A DNA stretch of 64,000 nt, taken from positions 103,205-167,204 of the forward strand of contig CAKTSA010000001.1 in the NCBI GenBank assembly GCA_934597585.1. Reading direction: 5' to 3'. Positions 33,099-41,604 of this stretch are shown here, one piece after another (the stretch's first letter is position 1; every line of letters begins with the position of its first letter). The notes under the pieces were generated by a model, which was not told the DNA's origin, did not search any database, and saw only the letters and a list, made by a program, of their open reading frames with translations. The position numbers and the translations under genes are program-made. The DNA is from an uncultured Oscillospiraceae bacterium (GTDB taxonomy: Bacteria; Bacillota; Clostridia; Oscillospirales; Oscillospiraceae).

Positions 33099-34087
33099 AG
33101 GGCGGTCACCTCCCCCTGGGCGGCCCGCTGGCGGGGGTCGATGCGCTGGTTGATGGCCTGGGCGATCATGCCGCACAGGATCACCACCGCGCCGGTGAGG
33201 ATGCACAGGACCATCAGGAGGTTATAGTCGGCGCAGCGGGCGCTCTCGAAGGACAGGGCCCCCAGGCCGGGGTAGCTGAAGACGGTCTCCACGATGTAGG
33301 TGCCCCCCAGCACATGGGGAACGGAGATGGCCATGAGGCTGAAATAGGCCGGCAGACTGTTGGGCAGGCAGTGGCGCAGAAGAAGGCGGCGGCGGCTGAG
33401 GCCGGTGGCCCGGCCCATCAGCACGTAGTCGGCCCGGACCTCCTCCAGCAGGCGGCTGCGGAGCATGTAGGCATAGTACCACAGGTGGCCCAGCAGCACC
33501 ACCGCCATGGGCAGGATAAGATGGGCGACGCGGTCGCCCACGTCATGGGCGCGTCCGATGGTGTAAGCGCCGCTGCTGGGCAGCCAGCCCAGGGTGACGC
33601 AGAACAGCAGGATCAGCACCATGGACAGCCAGAACTCCGGGATGCAGCTGAGGACCGTGCCCAAGCGGCAGAGGAGCTTGTCGGGCCAGCGATCCTCGTA
33701 CCAGGCGCACAGGAGGCCCAGGGCCAGGGCGCCGGCGAAGGTCAGCACGAAGCCCAGGCCCCCCAGCAGCAGCGTGTTGCCCAGCCGCTGGGCGATGACG
33801 GTCATCACCGGCTGCTTGTACTTATAGGAGATGCCGAAGTCGCCGCGGAGGGCGTTTTGCAGCCACACGCCGTACTGCTCCAGCAGGGGGGCGTCCAGGC
33901 CCAGCCTTGTGCGGGCCTGGGCCTTTTCCGCCACGGTCATTTTCTCCACCCGCTCGCCGTAGTAGGCGGTCAGGGGGTCGCTGGGGGCGAGACGGGCCAT
34001 GCAGAACACCGCCAGGGACAGCAGCCACACGCTGACAAGGAAGATCAGGATTTTTTTTGTGATCAGCAGAGGGATATTCTCTCTCAT
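33095..34087 (-). CDS. ABC transporter permease, DppB/OppB type
   Basis: 330 aa. N-terminal helix with the family start (ILIFLVSVWLLSLAVFCMAR), APSDPLTAYYG, then LGLDAPLLEQYGVWLQNAL and LRGDFGISY-type motif. Five further helices surround the EAA loop (RATGLSRRRLLLRHCLPN). It overlaps the upstream ATPase gene by 4 bp and the next permease by 4 bp, a fully coupled operon. The N-terminus is complete; no frameshift is seen. Confidence 0.88.
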   Translation of the reverse strand: MRENIPLLITKKILIFLVSVWLLSLAVFCMARLAPSDPLTAYYGERVEKMTVAEKAQARTRLGLDAPLLEQYGVWLQNALRGDFGISYKYKQPVMTVIAQRLGNTLLLGGLGFVLTFAGALALGLLCAWYEDRWPDKLLCRLGTVLSCIPEFWLSMVLILLFCVTLGWLPSSGAYTIGRAHDVGDRVAHLILPMAVVLLGHLWYYAYMLRSRLLEEVRADYVLMGRATGLSRRRLLLRHCLPNSLPAYFSLMAISVPHVLGGTYIVETVFSYPGLGALSFESARCADYNLLMVLCILTGAVVILCGMIAQAINQRIDPRQRAAQGEVTAL

Positions 34088-34986
34088 AGGGCGGCCTCCT
34101 CTCCCGTCAGGACGAAGTGCTCCGGCTCGAGCTCCTGCATCACGCCGTCACGGCGGAAGTTCAGGGCGTCGAAATCCAGCCGCTGGCGCTGGCGCTCCCG
34201 GATGGGGTCCGGCAGGGGGATGGCCGACAGCAGGGCCTTGGTATAGTCATGCCGGGGACGGGCGAACACCGACTCGGTGGGGCCGATCTCCACCAGCTTG
34301 CCCCGGTACATGACCCCCACCCGGTCGCACAGGTACTCCACCATGGACAGGTCGTGGGCGATGAAGAGAATGGAGAAGCCGTGCTCCTGCCGCAGGTGGG
34401 AGAAGAGGTTGATGATCTGGGCCTGGATGGACACGTCCAGGGCCGCCACCGGCTCGTCGGCCACCAGCAGCTTGGGCTCCATGCTGAGGGCCCGGGCGAT
34501 GGCCACCCGCTGGCGCTGGCCGCCGGACAGCTCCGGGGGATACTTGTCCAGATAGCTCTCCTCCATGCCCACGTAATAGAGCTGGAAGGCGGCCTCCGCC
34601 CGCAGGGTGCCCCGGGGGGGCCTCACGCGGTGGATGGCCATGGGCTCGGCGATGATCTCCGCCGCCGTCATGCGGGGGTCGAGACTGGAGGTGGAGTCCT
34701 GGAAGATGATCTGGCGCTCCGCCTCCAGGCGGCGGCGGTTGGCGCGGTACTGGGTGGGGTCGCAGGTGTCGATGCCGTCGTAATAGATGTGTCCCGCCGT
34801 GGGACGGTAGACGTTCATGACGCAGCGGGCCACGGTGGATTTGCCGCAGCCGCTTTCCCCCACCAGGCCCAAGATCTCGCCCCGGCGCAGCTGGAAGGAC
34901 ACGTCGTCCACCGCCCGCAGGGTCTGGCGGCCCGGCAGGGGGAAGCAGTGGGTCAGGTGCTGGACGTCCAGCAGGATATCAGACAT
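34084..34986 (-). CDS. ABC transporter ATP-binding protein, DppF/OppF type
   Basis: 300 aa from ATG 34986 with AAGGAG upstream; the frame is open to 35133 but that part overlaps the previous gene. Walker A GESGCGKS, signature LSGGQRQRVAIARAL, Walker B LLVADEPVAALD and a switch His (FIAHDLSMVEYLCD) are all intact. The C-terminal oligopeptide-transporter extension (IGPTESVFARPRHDYTKALL) is present. It energises uptake together with the DppD-type ATPase. Confidence 0.9.
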   Translation of the reverse strand: MSDILLDVQHLTHCFPLPGRQTLRAVDDVSFQLRRGEILGLVGESGCGKSTVARCVMNVYRPTAGHIYYDGIDTCDPTQYRANRRRLEAERQIIFQDSTSSLDPRMTAAEIIAEPMAIHRVRPPRGTLRAEAAFQLYYVGMEESYLDKYPPELSGGQRQRVAIARALSMEPKLLVADEPVAALDVSIQAQIINLFSHLRQEHGFSILFIAHDLSMVEYLCDRVGVMYRGKLVEIGPTESVFARPRHDYTKALLSAIPLPDPIRERQRQRLDFDALNFRRDGVMQELEPEHFVLTGEEAAL

Positions 34987-35992
34987 AGTGTTCGTCTCCT
35001 TCCGGCAGGGGCGGCAACTGGGGGGCCCGGGGGTCCAGCAGCCAGGTGGCGGCATAGTGGGTGTCGCTGATGGGGAACATGGGGGGCTGGCGCTGATAGT
35101 CGATGGCCAGGGCCTGGGGATTGCGGCAGGCAAAGGCGTCGCCCTCCGGCGGGTCGATGAGGGTGGGGGGCATGCCGGGGATGGTGTGCAGCGCCCCGTG
35201 GCGCTTGGCCAGGGCCGGAAGGGAGCGCAGCAGGCCCCGGGTATAGGGGTGGCGGGGATCGTAGTAGACCTCCTCCGCCGTGCCGAGCTCCACGATGCGC
35301 CCGGCGTACATGATGGCTACCCGGTCCGCCGCACGGGCCACCACGCCCAGGTCGTGGGACACCAGGACGGTGGAGGTGTGGAGCCGCTGTTGGATCTCCC
35401 GCAGCAGGTCCAGGATCTGGGCCTGGACCGTCACGTCCAGGGCGGTGGTGGGCTCGTCTGCCAGCAAGATCTTCGGCTCGCCCGCCAGGGCCATGGCCAT
35501 CAGGCACCGCTGGCGCTGACCGCCGGAGAGCTGGTGGGGGTACTGGTCCCGCAGACGGGGATCCACCCCCACCAGGGCCAGCAGCTCCGCCACCCGCGCC
35601 GCCACGGCGGCGCGGGGCATGCGGCCCATGTGGGCCCGGACCGATTCGGCGATCTGCTGCCCCACGGGCATGGCGGGGTCCAGGGCCGTCAGGGGGTCCT
35701 GGAAGATCATGGAGAACACCCGGCCCCGCAGGCGGCGCATGTCCCGCTCCCGGTAGGCGGTGATGTCCGTGCCGTTGACGGTGATGCTGCCGGAGGTGAT
35801 GCAGGCGTTTTTGGGCAGCAGCTTCATGATGGAGCGGCACAGCATGCTCTTGCCGCAGCCGGACTCGCCCACCAGGGCCAGCACCTCGCCCTCCCGGAGG
35901 GTCAGGCTCACGTCCCGCACCGCCTGCACGGTGCCGGAGGGGGTATCCAGAGAGACGGAGAGGTGGTCGATGTGCAATAATTCGTTTTGCAT
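34979..35992 (-). CDS. ABC transporter ATP-binding protein, DppD/OppD type
   Basis: 337 aa from ATG 35992 (MQNELLHIDHLSVSL); the frame is open to 36172 through repeat sequence and that part is not coding. Walker A GESGCGKS, signature LSGGQRQRCLMAMAL, Walker B LLADEPTTALD and HDLGVVARAAD are intact. The C-terminal region (HPYTRGLLRSLPAL...CRNP) is the oligopeptide-ABC domain; the four-cysteine cluster of many relatives is not complete. It overlaps the next gene by 8 bp. Confidence 0.88.
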   Translation of the reverse strand: MQNELLHIDHLSVSLDTPSGTVQAVRDVSLTLREGEVLALVGESGCGKSMLCRSIMKLLPKNACITSGSITVNGTDITAYRERDMRRLRGRVFSMIFQDPLTALDPAMPVGQQIAESVRAHMGRMPRAAVAARVAELLALVGVDPRLRDQYPHQLSGGQRQRCLMAMALAGEPKILLADEPTTALDVTVQAQILDLLREIQQRLHTSTVLVSHDLGVVARAADRVAIMYAGRIVELGTAEEVYYDPRHPYTRGLLRSLPALAKRHGALHTIPGMPPTLIDPPEGDAFACRNPQALAIDYQRQPPMFPISDTHYAATWLLDPRAPQLPPLPEGDEHYV

Positions 35993-36072
35993 GGTGTTCA
36001 CCAGCCTTTTTGGGGGAGTTTCGTCCCCTCGGGGACGAGGGAAGGTTTCGCGCCTCCGGGCGCGAGGGGGGT

Positions 36073-36288
36073 GTTTCGCCCTCCGGGGCGAGGTACGGCC
36101 TTCGGCGACCCACTTTTCCCAGCAGCTGGAAAAGTGGGCAAAAGAGCCGGAAGAAACCCATGGTTTCTTCACTTCCTTGCGCGCTGTACGTTGTGTGGAT
36201 TTGTGGACTTTTACCGCACGATCACAGGGGATTTTCTTTTTCGATTCGGTAAAAGGATCGTCTCTGCTCCAGCGCCGCTGCCGCTGAT
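36073..36288. repeat. Dispersed repeat family A, copy 2
   Basis: About 215 bp matching copy 1 at 29721-29946, strongest over the last 90 bp (TTTTACC(A/G)CACGATCAC, GGATTTTCTTTTTCGATTC, AAAAGGATCGTCTC). It lies between the substrate-binding and ATPase genes of the ABC operon. Confidence 0.75.
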
Positions 36289-36698
36289 GCCCATAACGAA
36301 CAACCTTTTTGGTGCTACCGTTGAAAAGAAGAGCGGCAGCGACGCAAGAAAGACAGACGATGCGTCATACGCAGCGAAAATAACCGTGTTCTGTGAACGT
36401 GTGGTATACGGCAACAAATTTGCAAAAAGAACAGCGCGGGCGGATTCTTAAACCGCAGGTTTAAGCGGCGTTTTTGGGGAGCGATCCGAGCGCTGCCTGT
36501 GGCAGATGAAGCGAGGTGAGCGAGTGGCAGCGGTCAAAATTTCAAGCGCCCGCCGTAAGGCAGCGCAGAAATTTTGGGCACCGCAACAGGTCACTTTTGC
36601 CGCCACGGGCAAAAGTACCTCGCGCCGGAGCGCGAAACACTCCTTTCCCAACACGGCGATAGCCCCCTCGTGTGAGGGGGCTGGGAGGACGCCGGGGA
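36289..36698. other. Gap inside the ABC transporter locus
   Basis: No gene is supported. A partial palindrome of family-A type (CACTTTTGCC...GGCAAAAGTA near 36593-36617) and CCCCCTCGTGTGAGGGGGCT (36664-36683) occur. The latter, just after the binding-protein stop, could terminate or attenuate the minus-strand transcript. Confidence 0.4.
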
Positions 36699-38258
36699 TC
36701 AGATGGTCCAATCACAGATATTCCAGAAAATGCCCACGCCGTGGTGGCCCAGGACGGTGTCGGGGGTAATGCCCTGAATGTTCTCCGCCGCCACATAGAT
36801 GGCGTCGATGTAGCAGAAGAAGGTATAGGCGGGAGAGGCCGCCAGGGCCTGCTGGAATGCGGCGTAGGCCGCCTTCCGCTCCGTGGGGTCATCGGTCTGG
36901 CGGGCCTTGGTGAGGGCCTCGTCCACCTGGGGGTTGGAGTAGCCGGAGTAGTTGGCGCCCTTGTCGGTTCCGAAGACCTTGTAGGTGTGGTCGTCGGCAT
37001 CAAAGGGGGAGCCCCAGCCGATGATGCAGCATTCCTGGCCGCCCCAGTCGATGCCCTCGGCGGGGATGGCTGCCTGGACGTCCAGGCCGATAGCGCGCAG
37101 CTGCTGGGCGGCGGCCTGGGCCATGTCGATGCGCACCTGATCGTCGGGGGAGGCGTTGATGGTGAAGGCGATGCGCGCACCATTGCGCTGCCAGAAGCCT
37201 TCGCTGTCCTGGGTGCAGCCGGCGGCGGTCAGCAGCTGGGCGGCACGGGCGGGGTCATAGTCCCAGCGCTCCACGTCGGGGTCGTTGTAGATGTTGCGCT
37301 GCAGGGGGCTGTAGGCCACCTCACCCCGGCCCAGCAGGACTGCGTCCACGATGGCCTGGCGGTCGATGGCGCAGTTGATGGCGGGGATCAGGTCGGCGTT
37401 CTGCTGCCAGTAGGCGTTGTGGAAGTTATAGAGGATGCCCCGGTAGTCGGAGGTGGTCATGTCGTAGACAGTATAGCCCGCCTTGCCCTCGAAGGACGCG
37501 GCGTCCTTGGGGGTCACCTGGGCCAGGTCCAGCTCGCCGGTCTGCAGCTGCATGGCCTTGGCGTTGGAGTCGGTGACGATCTTGAAGACGATGGTGTCGA
37601 TGTGGGCGGGGCCGGCGAAGTAGTCGGGGTTCTTCACCAGGGTGATGGACTGGCCGGGGTCCCAGCTCTCCAGCCGATAGGGGCCTGTGCCCACGGGGGC
37701 GCGGAAGAAGTCGGAGGTCTGCATGTCCTCCCCCTCCAGCAGGTGCTGGGGCAGGATGGCCATGGTCATGTACTCCAGGAAAGCCGTGTTGACGGCGGAG
37801 AGGGTGAAGGAGACGGTGTGATCGTCGACGACGGTGATGTCCGTCACGTCCTCGTAGTTGGGGGCGTTCTCGGAGCCGTTGTCGGGATCCATGATGGCCT
37901 GGAAGGTGAACTTCACGTCCTCGGCGGTGAAGGGCGCGCCGTCGTGCCAGGTGACGTTCTGGGCCAGGTGGAAGGTATAGGTCAGGGTGTCGGGGTCGTA
38001 GTCCCAGCTTTCGGCCAGGCGGGGGACGATCTGGCCCGCGCCGTCGTGGTCGGTGAGCCCGTCGAAGAGCAGCACGTTGATCTCGCCGTGCTCGTCCATG
38101 GCGGGGTTGATGCGGGTGTAGTCGCCGCTGCCGTATACCAGGGTGGAGTCGGTGGAGGTGGGGGTGTTGTCATCATGGGCCGTGCCGCCGCAGGCGGCCA
38201 GGGTCAGGCTCAGCGTCAGGGCGAGGGCCAGGGCGGTCAGGCGTTTCAGCATGGTCAT
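36699..38258 (-). CDS. Peptide/nickel-type ABC transporter substrate-binding lipoprotein
   Basis: 519 aa from ATG 38258 (AAAGGA upstream; open to 38324). A lipoprotein signal ends at the lipobox LTLAAC near residue 24. It is a family-5 solute-binding protein: ADSWDYDPDTLTYTFHLAQN-like core (here ESWDYDPDTLTYTFHL), VTWHDGAPFTAEDVKFTF and YRPVGTGPY-type GTGPYRLESW. The ligand (oligopeptide, dipeptide, nickel or other) cannot be told. It precedes the two ATPases and two permeases on the same strand but is separated from them by about 700 bp of repeat sequence. Confidence 0.88.
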   Translation of the reverse strand: MTMLKRLTALALALTLSLTLAACGGTAHDDNTPTSTDSTLVYGSGDYTRINPAMDEHGEINVLLFDGLTDHDGAGQIVPRLAESWDYDPDTLTYTFHLAQNVTWHDGAPFTAEDVKFTFQAIMDPDNGSENAPNYEDVTDITVVDDHTVSFTLSAVNTAFLEYMTMAILPQHLLEGEDMQTSDFFRAPVGTGPYRLESWDPGQSITLVKNPDYFAGPAHIDTIVFKIVTDSNAKAMQLQTGELDLAQVTPKDAASFEGKAGYTVYDMTTSDYRGILYNFHNAYWQQNADLIPAINCAIDRQAIVDAVLLGRGEVAYSPLQRNIYNDPDVERWDYDPARAAQLLTAAGCTQDSEGFWQRNGARIAFTINASPDDQVRIDMAQAAAQQLRAIGLDVQAAIPAEGIDWGGQECCIIGWGSPFDADDHTYKVFGTDKGANYSGYSNPQVDEALTKARQTDDPTERKAAYAAFQQALAASPAYTFFCYIDAIYVAAENIQGITPDTVLGHHGVGIFWNICDWTI

Positions 38259-38304
38259 AGGACGTGAGTTCCTTTCTCTCGTGGTTTCTGTGAAAAGAAT
38301 AACA

Positions 38305-38342
38305 AATATCCCCCCACGCCGCAAGCCGGGTGGGGGGATATT
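38305..38342. terminator. Bidirectional terminator between copA and the binding protein
   Basis: AATATCCCCCCAC (38305-38317) pairs perfectly with GTGGGGGGATATT (38330-38342). A/T-rich flanks lie on both sides. It lies 13 bp after the copA stop. Confidence 0.8.
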
Positions 38343-38354
38343 ATTTTTGGTTTC

Positions 38355-38555
38355 TTACTGAATGCCCTTGACGGTGTAGCCCGCTTCGGTGACGGCGGTG
38401 CGGATGGCGTCGTCGGTGACGTCGCCCTCTACCACGGCGGTGCCGGAGGTCAGGTCAACGGTGGCCTTGACGCCGGGCAGGGCGGTGAGGGCCTTTTCCA
38501 CGTGGGCCACGCAGTGGGCGCACATCATGCCTTCGATGGTAACGGTCTTTTTCAT
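38355..38555 (-). CDS. copZ: Possible internal start giving a free CopZ-like copper chaperone
   Basis: Inside the copA frame, AGGAGG (38564-38569) lies 8 nt before an ATG at 38555. Translation from there would give a 66-aa protein, [15 protein letters not shown] followed by a complete ferredoxin-like fold, the usual size of CopZ. The same codons also form the C-terminal domain of CopA. Either the two genes fused with the old ribosome-binding site retained, or both products are made. Confidence 0.5.
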   Translation of the reverse strand: MKKTVTIEGMMCAHCVAHVEKALTALPGVKATVDLTSGTAVVEGDVTDDAIRTAVTEAGYTVKGIQ

Positions 38556-40859
38556 AGTCGGTTCCTCCTGATTGTCATTGTCGTTGTCGTTTCTATGTTC
38601 TGCCGCGGATGAGGCGGCGGGGGGTACGGGTCTGGTCTCGGGCTTCCACAGCCGCAGGCGCAGGGCGTTGGACACCACGCACACGGAGCTGAGGGACATG
38701 CAGGCGGCGGCGATCATGGGGTTCAGCAGCAGGCCCAGGGCCGGGTACAAGACGCCCGCCGCCACGGGGATGCCCACACTATTATAAAAGAAGGCCCAGA
38801 ACAGATTCTGCCGGATGTTCCGCAGCACGGCGCGGCTGAGGGCGGCGGCGGAGGCCACGTCGGCGAGGCTGCTCTTCATGAGGACGATATCCGCCGACTC
38901 GATGGCGATGTCGGTGCCGGCGCCGATGGCAAGGCCCACGTCCGCCTGGACCAGGGCAGGGGCGTCGTTGATGCCGTCGCCCACCATGGCCACCAGCTGG
39001 CCCTCCTTTTGGAGCTTCTCCACGCAGGCGGCCTTATCCTGGGGCAGCACCTGGGCGATGACCTGGTCCACGCCCACCTGGCGGGCGATGGCGTTGGCGG
39101 TGCGGGCGTTGTCGCCGGTCAGCAGCACCACCCGGCAGCCGGAGCGCTGCAGGGCGGCGATGGCGGCGGCGCTGTCGGGCTTGACGGTGTCTGCCACCGC
39201 CAGCATACCCAGAAGGCGGCCCTGCTGGGCGAAGTAGAGGACGGTCTTGCCGTCGTTGGCCCAGGTGTCCGCCTGGGCGGAAAAGGCGTCGATGGCGACG
39301 CCGCACTGCCGCATATAGTCGGCGTTTCCGGCAAAGACGGCGGCGTCATGGAGCACCGCGTGGACACCGCCGCCGGGGACGGCGGCGAAGTCCGTCACGT
39401 CGCACAGGGGGATGCGGCGCTCCTTTGCGGCCTCGGTAACAGCGCGGCTGAGGGGATGCTCGCTGGGCTGCTCCACGCTGGCGGCCACGCACAGCAGCTC
39501 CTCTTCGGTGACGCCATCGGCGGCGAAGCAGTCGGTGAGCCGGGGCTTGCCTTCCGTGACGGTGCCGGTCTTATCCAGCACCACGGTGCTGACACGGCCC
39601 ATCAGCTCCAGGGACTGGGCGGATTTGATGAGGATGCCGTTCTCCGCCGCCTTGCCGGTGCCCACCATGATGGCCACGGGGGTGGCGAGACCCAGGGCGC
39701 AGGGGCAGGAGATCACCAGCACAGCGATGCCCACGGAGAGACAGAACTGGACGCTCTGGCCGCCCACCAGGCCCCACAGCAGGGCGGCGATGAGGGCGAT
39801 GGACATGACCACCGGCACGAACACGCCGCTGATCTTGTCGGCCAGGCGGGAGATGGGGGCCTTGCTGGAGGAGGCCTCCTCCATGAGCTTGACGATCTGG
39901 GACAGGGTGGTATCGGCCCCCACGCGGGTGGCCTCCAGCTCCAGATAGCCGCTCTGGTTGACGGTGGCGGAGGTGACGGTGTCGCCCACGGTCTTCTCCA
40001 CCGGCAGGCTCTCGCCGGTGATGGCGGACTCATCCACGGAGCCGCCGCCGGAGACCACGATGCCGTCCACGGGGATCTTGCCCCCCTGGCGCACCACCAC
40101 GATATCGCCCTTCTGAATGTCCTCCGCCGGGACGGTGACCTCTACGCCGTTGCGCTTGACCACGGCGCTGTCAGGGGCCAGGGCCAGGAGGGCGGAGATG
40201 GCGTCGGTGGTCTTGCCCTTGCTGCGCTCCTCCAGATATTTGCCCACGGTGACCAGGGCGCAGATCATGCCCGCCGACTCGAAGTACAGCTCCGGCATAC
40301 CGGACACCTGTCCGGCGGCCAGGCGGACCATTTCAATGAGGCTGTACACCAGTCCCGCACTGGCGCCCAGGGCCACCAGGGTGTCCATGTTGGGGCTGCG
40401 GCGGAACAGCTGGGTGAAGCCCACGGTGAAATAGCTGCGGTTCAGGATCAGGATGGGCACGCAGAACACCAGCTGGGCGATGGCGTGGGTCAGGTGGCTG
40501 GCCGTCAGGAAGCCGGGCAGGGGCAGGCCCATCATGTGGCCCATGCTGATATAGAACAGGGGCACCAGACACACGATGGACCACACCAGACGGCGGCGCA
40601 TCTTCAGAAGGGCCTGGTCCTGCTCCTGGTGGATGTCCTGCTTCACGTCGGCGGCCCGCTTGGCGCCGTAGCCGCCGCTCTCCACGGCGGAGATGATCTG
40701 CTGGGGCGTCACCTTGTCGGGGTCGTAGTCCACCAGCATGGTACCCAGCATCAGGTTCACCACGGCGCTGTTGACGCCGGGCAGGGAGCCGGCCGCCTTT
40801 TCCACGTGGGCGGAGCAGGCGGCGCAGGTCATGCCTGTTACCACAAATTTTTCTTTCAT
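38355..40859 (-). CDS. copA: Copper-exporting P-type ATPase with a C-terminal chaperone domain
   Basis: 834 aa. Domains: heavy-metal-associated domain with GMTCAAC (residues 9-15); membrane helices; actuator loop with TGES near 281; the ion-binding CPC at 385-387; phosphorylation motif DKTGT at 429-433; GDGIND-type hinge; then, after an Asn/Asp-rich linker, a second metal-binding domain with GMMCAHC (777-783). CopA exports Cu(I) from the cytoplasm. Most relatives have this last domain as a separate CopZ protein. It follows csoR in one operon with a 13-bp gap. Confidence 0.93.
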   Translation of the reverse strand: MKEKFVVTGMTCAACSAHVEKAAGSLPGVNSAVVNLMLGTMLVDYDPDKVTPQQIISAVESGGYGAKRAADVKQDIHQEQDQALLKMRRRLVWSIVCLVPLFYISMGHMMGLPLPGFLTASHLTHAIAQLVFCVPILILNRSYFTVGFTQLFRRSPNMDTLVALGASAGLVYSLIEMVRLAAGQVSGMPELYFESAGMICALVTVGKYLEERSKGKTTDAISALLALAPDSAVVKRNGVEVTVPAEDIQKGDIVVVRQGGKIPVDGIVVSGGGSVDESAITGESLPVEKTVGDTVTSATVNQSGYLELEATRVGADTTLSQIVKLMEEASSSKAPISRLADKISGVFVPVVMSIALIAALLWGLVGGQSVQFCLSVGIAVLVISCPCALGLATPVAIMVGTGKAAENGILIKSAQSLELMGRVSTVVLDKTGTVTEGKPRLTDCFAADGVTEEELLCVAASVEQPSEHPLSRAVTEAAKERRIPLCDVTDFAAVPGGGVHAVLHDAAVFAGNADYMRQCGVAIDAFSAQADTWANDGKTVLYFAQQGRLLGMLAVADTVKPDSAAAIAALQRSGCRVVLLTGDNARTANAIARQVGVDQVIAQVLPQDKAACVEKLQKEGQLVAMVGDGINDAPALVQADVGLAIGAGTDIAIESADIVLMKSSLADVASAAALSRAVLRNIRQNLFWAFFYNSVGIPVAAGVLYPALGLLLNPMIAAACMSLSSVCVVSNALRLRLWKPETRPVPPAASSAAEHRNDNDNDNQEEPTMKKTVTIEGMMCAHCVAHVEKALTALPGVKATVDLTSGTAVVEGDVTDDAIRTAVTEAGYTVKGIQ

Positions 40860-40872
40860 ATCGCTGCCTCCT

Positions 40873-41169
40873 TTATTTCATCAGCTTTTGCAGCGTGGTC
40901 ACCAGCTCGTCGATGACCCCGTCGTCCCCCTGGCGGATGCCGTCCGCCACGCAGGTGCGGATGTGGGTGGCCAGCAGCTCCTTGCTGAAGCTGTTCAGCG
41001 CCGCGCTGACGGCGGACACCTGGATGAGGATATCGGGACAGTAGGCATCCTTCTGCAGCATGTCCTTCAGGCCCCGCACCTGCCCCTCGATGCGGTTCAG
41101 GCGGTTCACCAGGCGCTTCTGCTCCTCGTCGGAGCGGTGCTTTGTCTTTTTGCAATGGCAGCAGTCCAT
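40873..41169 (-). CDS. csoR: Copper-sensing repressor CsoR
   Basis: 98 aa from ATG 41169 ([13 protein letters not shown]) with GGGAGGT upstream. The four-helix CsoR fold is evident: [19 protein letters not shown]. The Cu(I) ligands are Cys44, His69 and Cys73 (the latter two in THIRTC). Extra N-terminal cysteines are present. Apo-CsoR binds a GC-rich palindrome and lets go on copper binding. Two such palindromes lie just upstream, one inside the promoter. It controls itself and copA. Confidence 0.93.
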   Translation of the reverse strand: MDCCHCKKTKHRSDEEQKRLVNRLNRIEGQVRGLKDMLQKDAYCPDILIQVSAVSAALNSFSKELLATHIRTCVADGIRQGDDGVIDELVTTLQKLMK

Positions 41170-41175
41170 ATCGTA

Positions 41176-41234
41176 TACCTCCCGGGGGTATATTTTGATG
41201 GTGGCATTATATACCCCCCAAGGGTATTTGTCAA
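41176..41234 (-). promoter_or_regulatory. csoR-copA promoter with two CsoR-type operators
   Basis: On the minus strand: TTGACA (41229-41234), 17 bp, TATAAT (41206-41211), a consensus promoter. A TACCC-GGGTA type palindrome fills the spacer (41212-41226) and a second, TACCTCCCGGGGGTA, lies at 41176-41190 between promoter and start codon. Confidence 0.85.
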
Positions 41235-41587
41235 CGTTTTTCTTTGGGCTTGCACAAAAGGGCCATGATGAGGGCGAACACCACCGCCGCGGCGATGCCG
41301 CCGGCGGTGGCGGTGAGGCCGCCGGTGAGGACGCCCAGGAGGCCCTTCTCCCCCACCGCCTTGGCCACGCCCTTGGCAAGAGAGTAGCCGAAGCCCGTCA
41401 GGGGGACGGTGGCCCCGGCCCCGGCCCAGTCCACCAGGGGCTGATAGAGGCCCAGGGCCTGTAAAATGACCCCCGCCACCACGTAGCCCGACAGGATGCG
41501 GGCGGGGGTCAGCTTGGTCAGGTCGATGAGCACCTGACCCACGGCGCACAGCAGTCCGCCGCAGAGAAAACACCAGAGATACGCCAT
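41231..41587 (-). CDS. spoVAE: Stage V sporulation protein AE
   Basis: 118 aa from ATG 41587 (MAYLWCFLCGGLLCAVGQVL). It has three or four membrane helices and the SpoVAE phrases TPARILSGYVVAGVILQALG, GAGATVPLTGFGYSLAKGV and GGLTATAGGIAAAVVFAL. In spores the SpoVA channel moves calcium-dipicolinate. It follows spoVAD by 17 bp. Its stop overlaps the csoR promoter. SpoVAC, normally in front, is not encoded here. Confidence 0.9.
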   Translation of the reverse strand: MAYLWCFLCGGLLCAVGQVLIDLTKLTPARILSGYVVAGVILQALGLYQPLVDWAGAGATVPLTGFGYSLAKGVAKAVGEKGLLGVLTGGLTATAGGIAAAVVFALIMALLCKPKEKR

Positions 41588-41604
41588 ATTCTCCTCCTTA
41601 TCCC

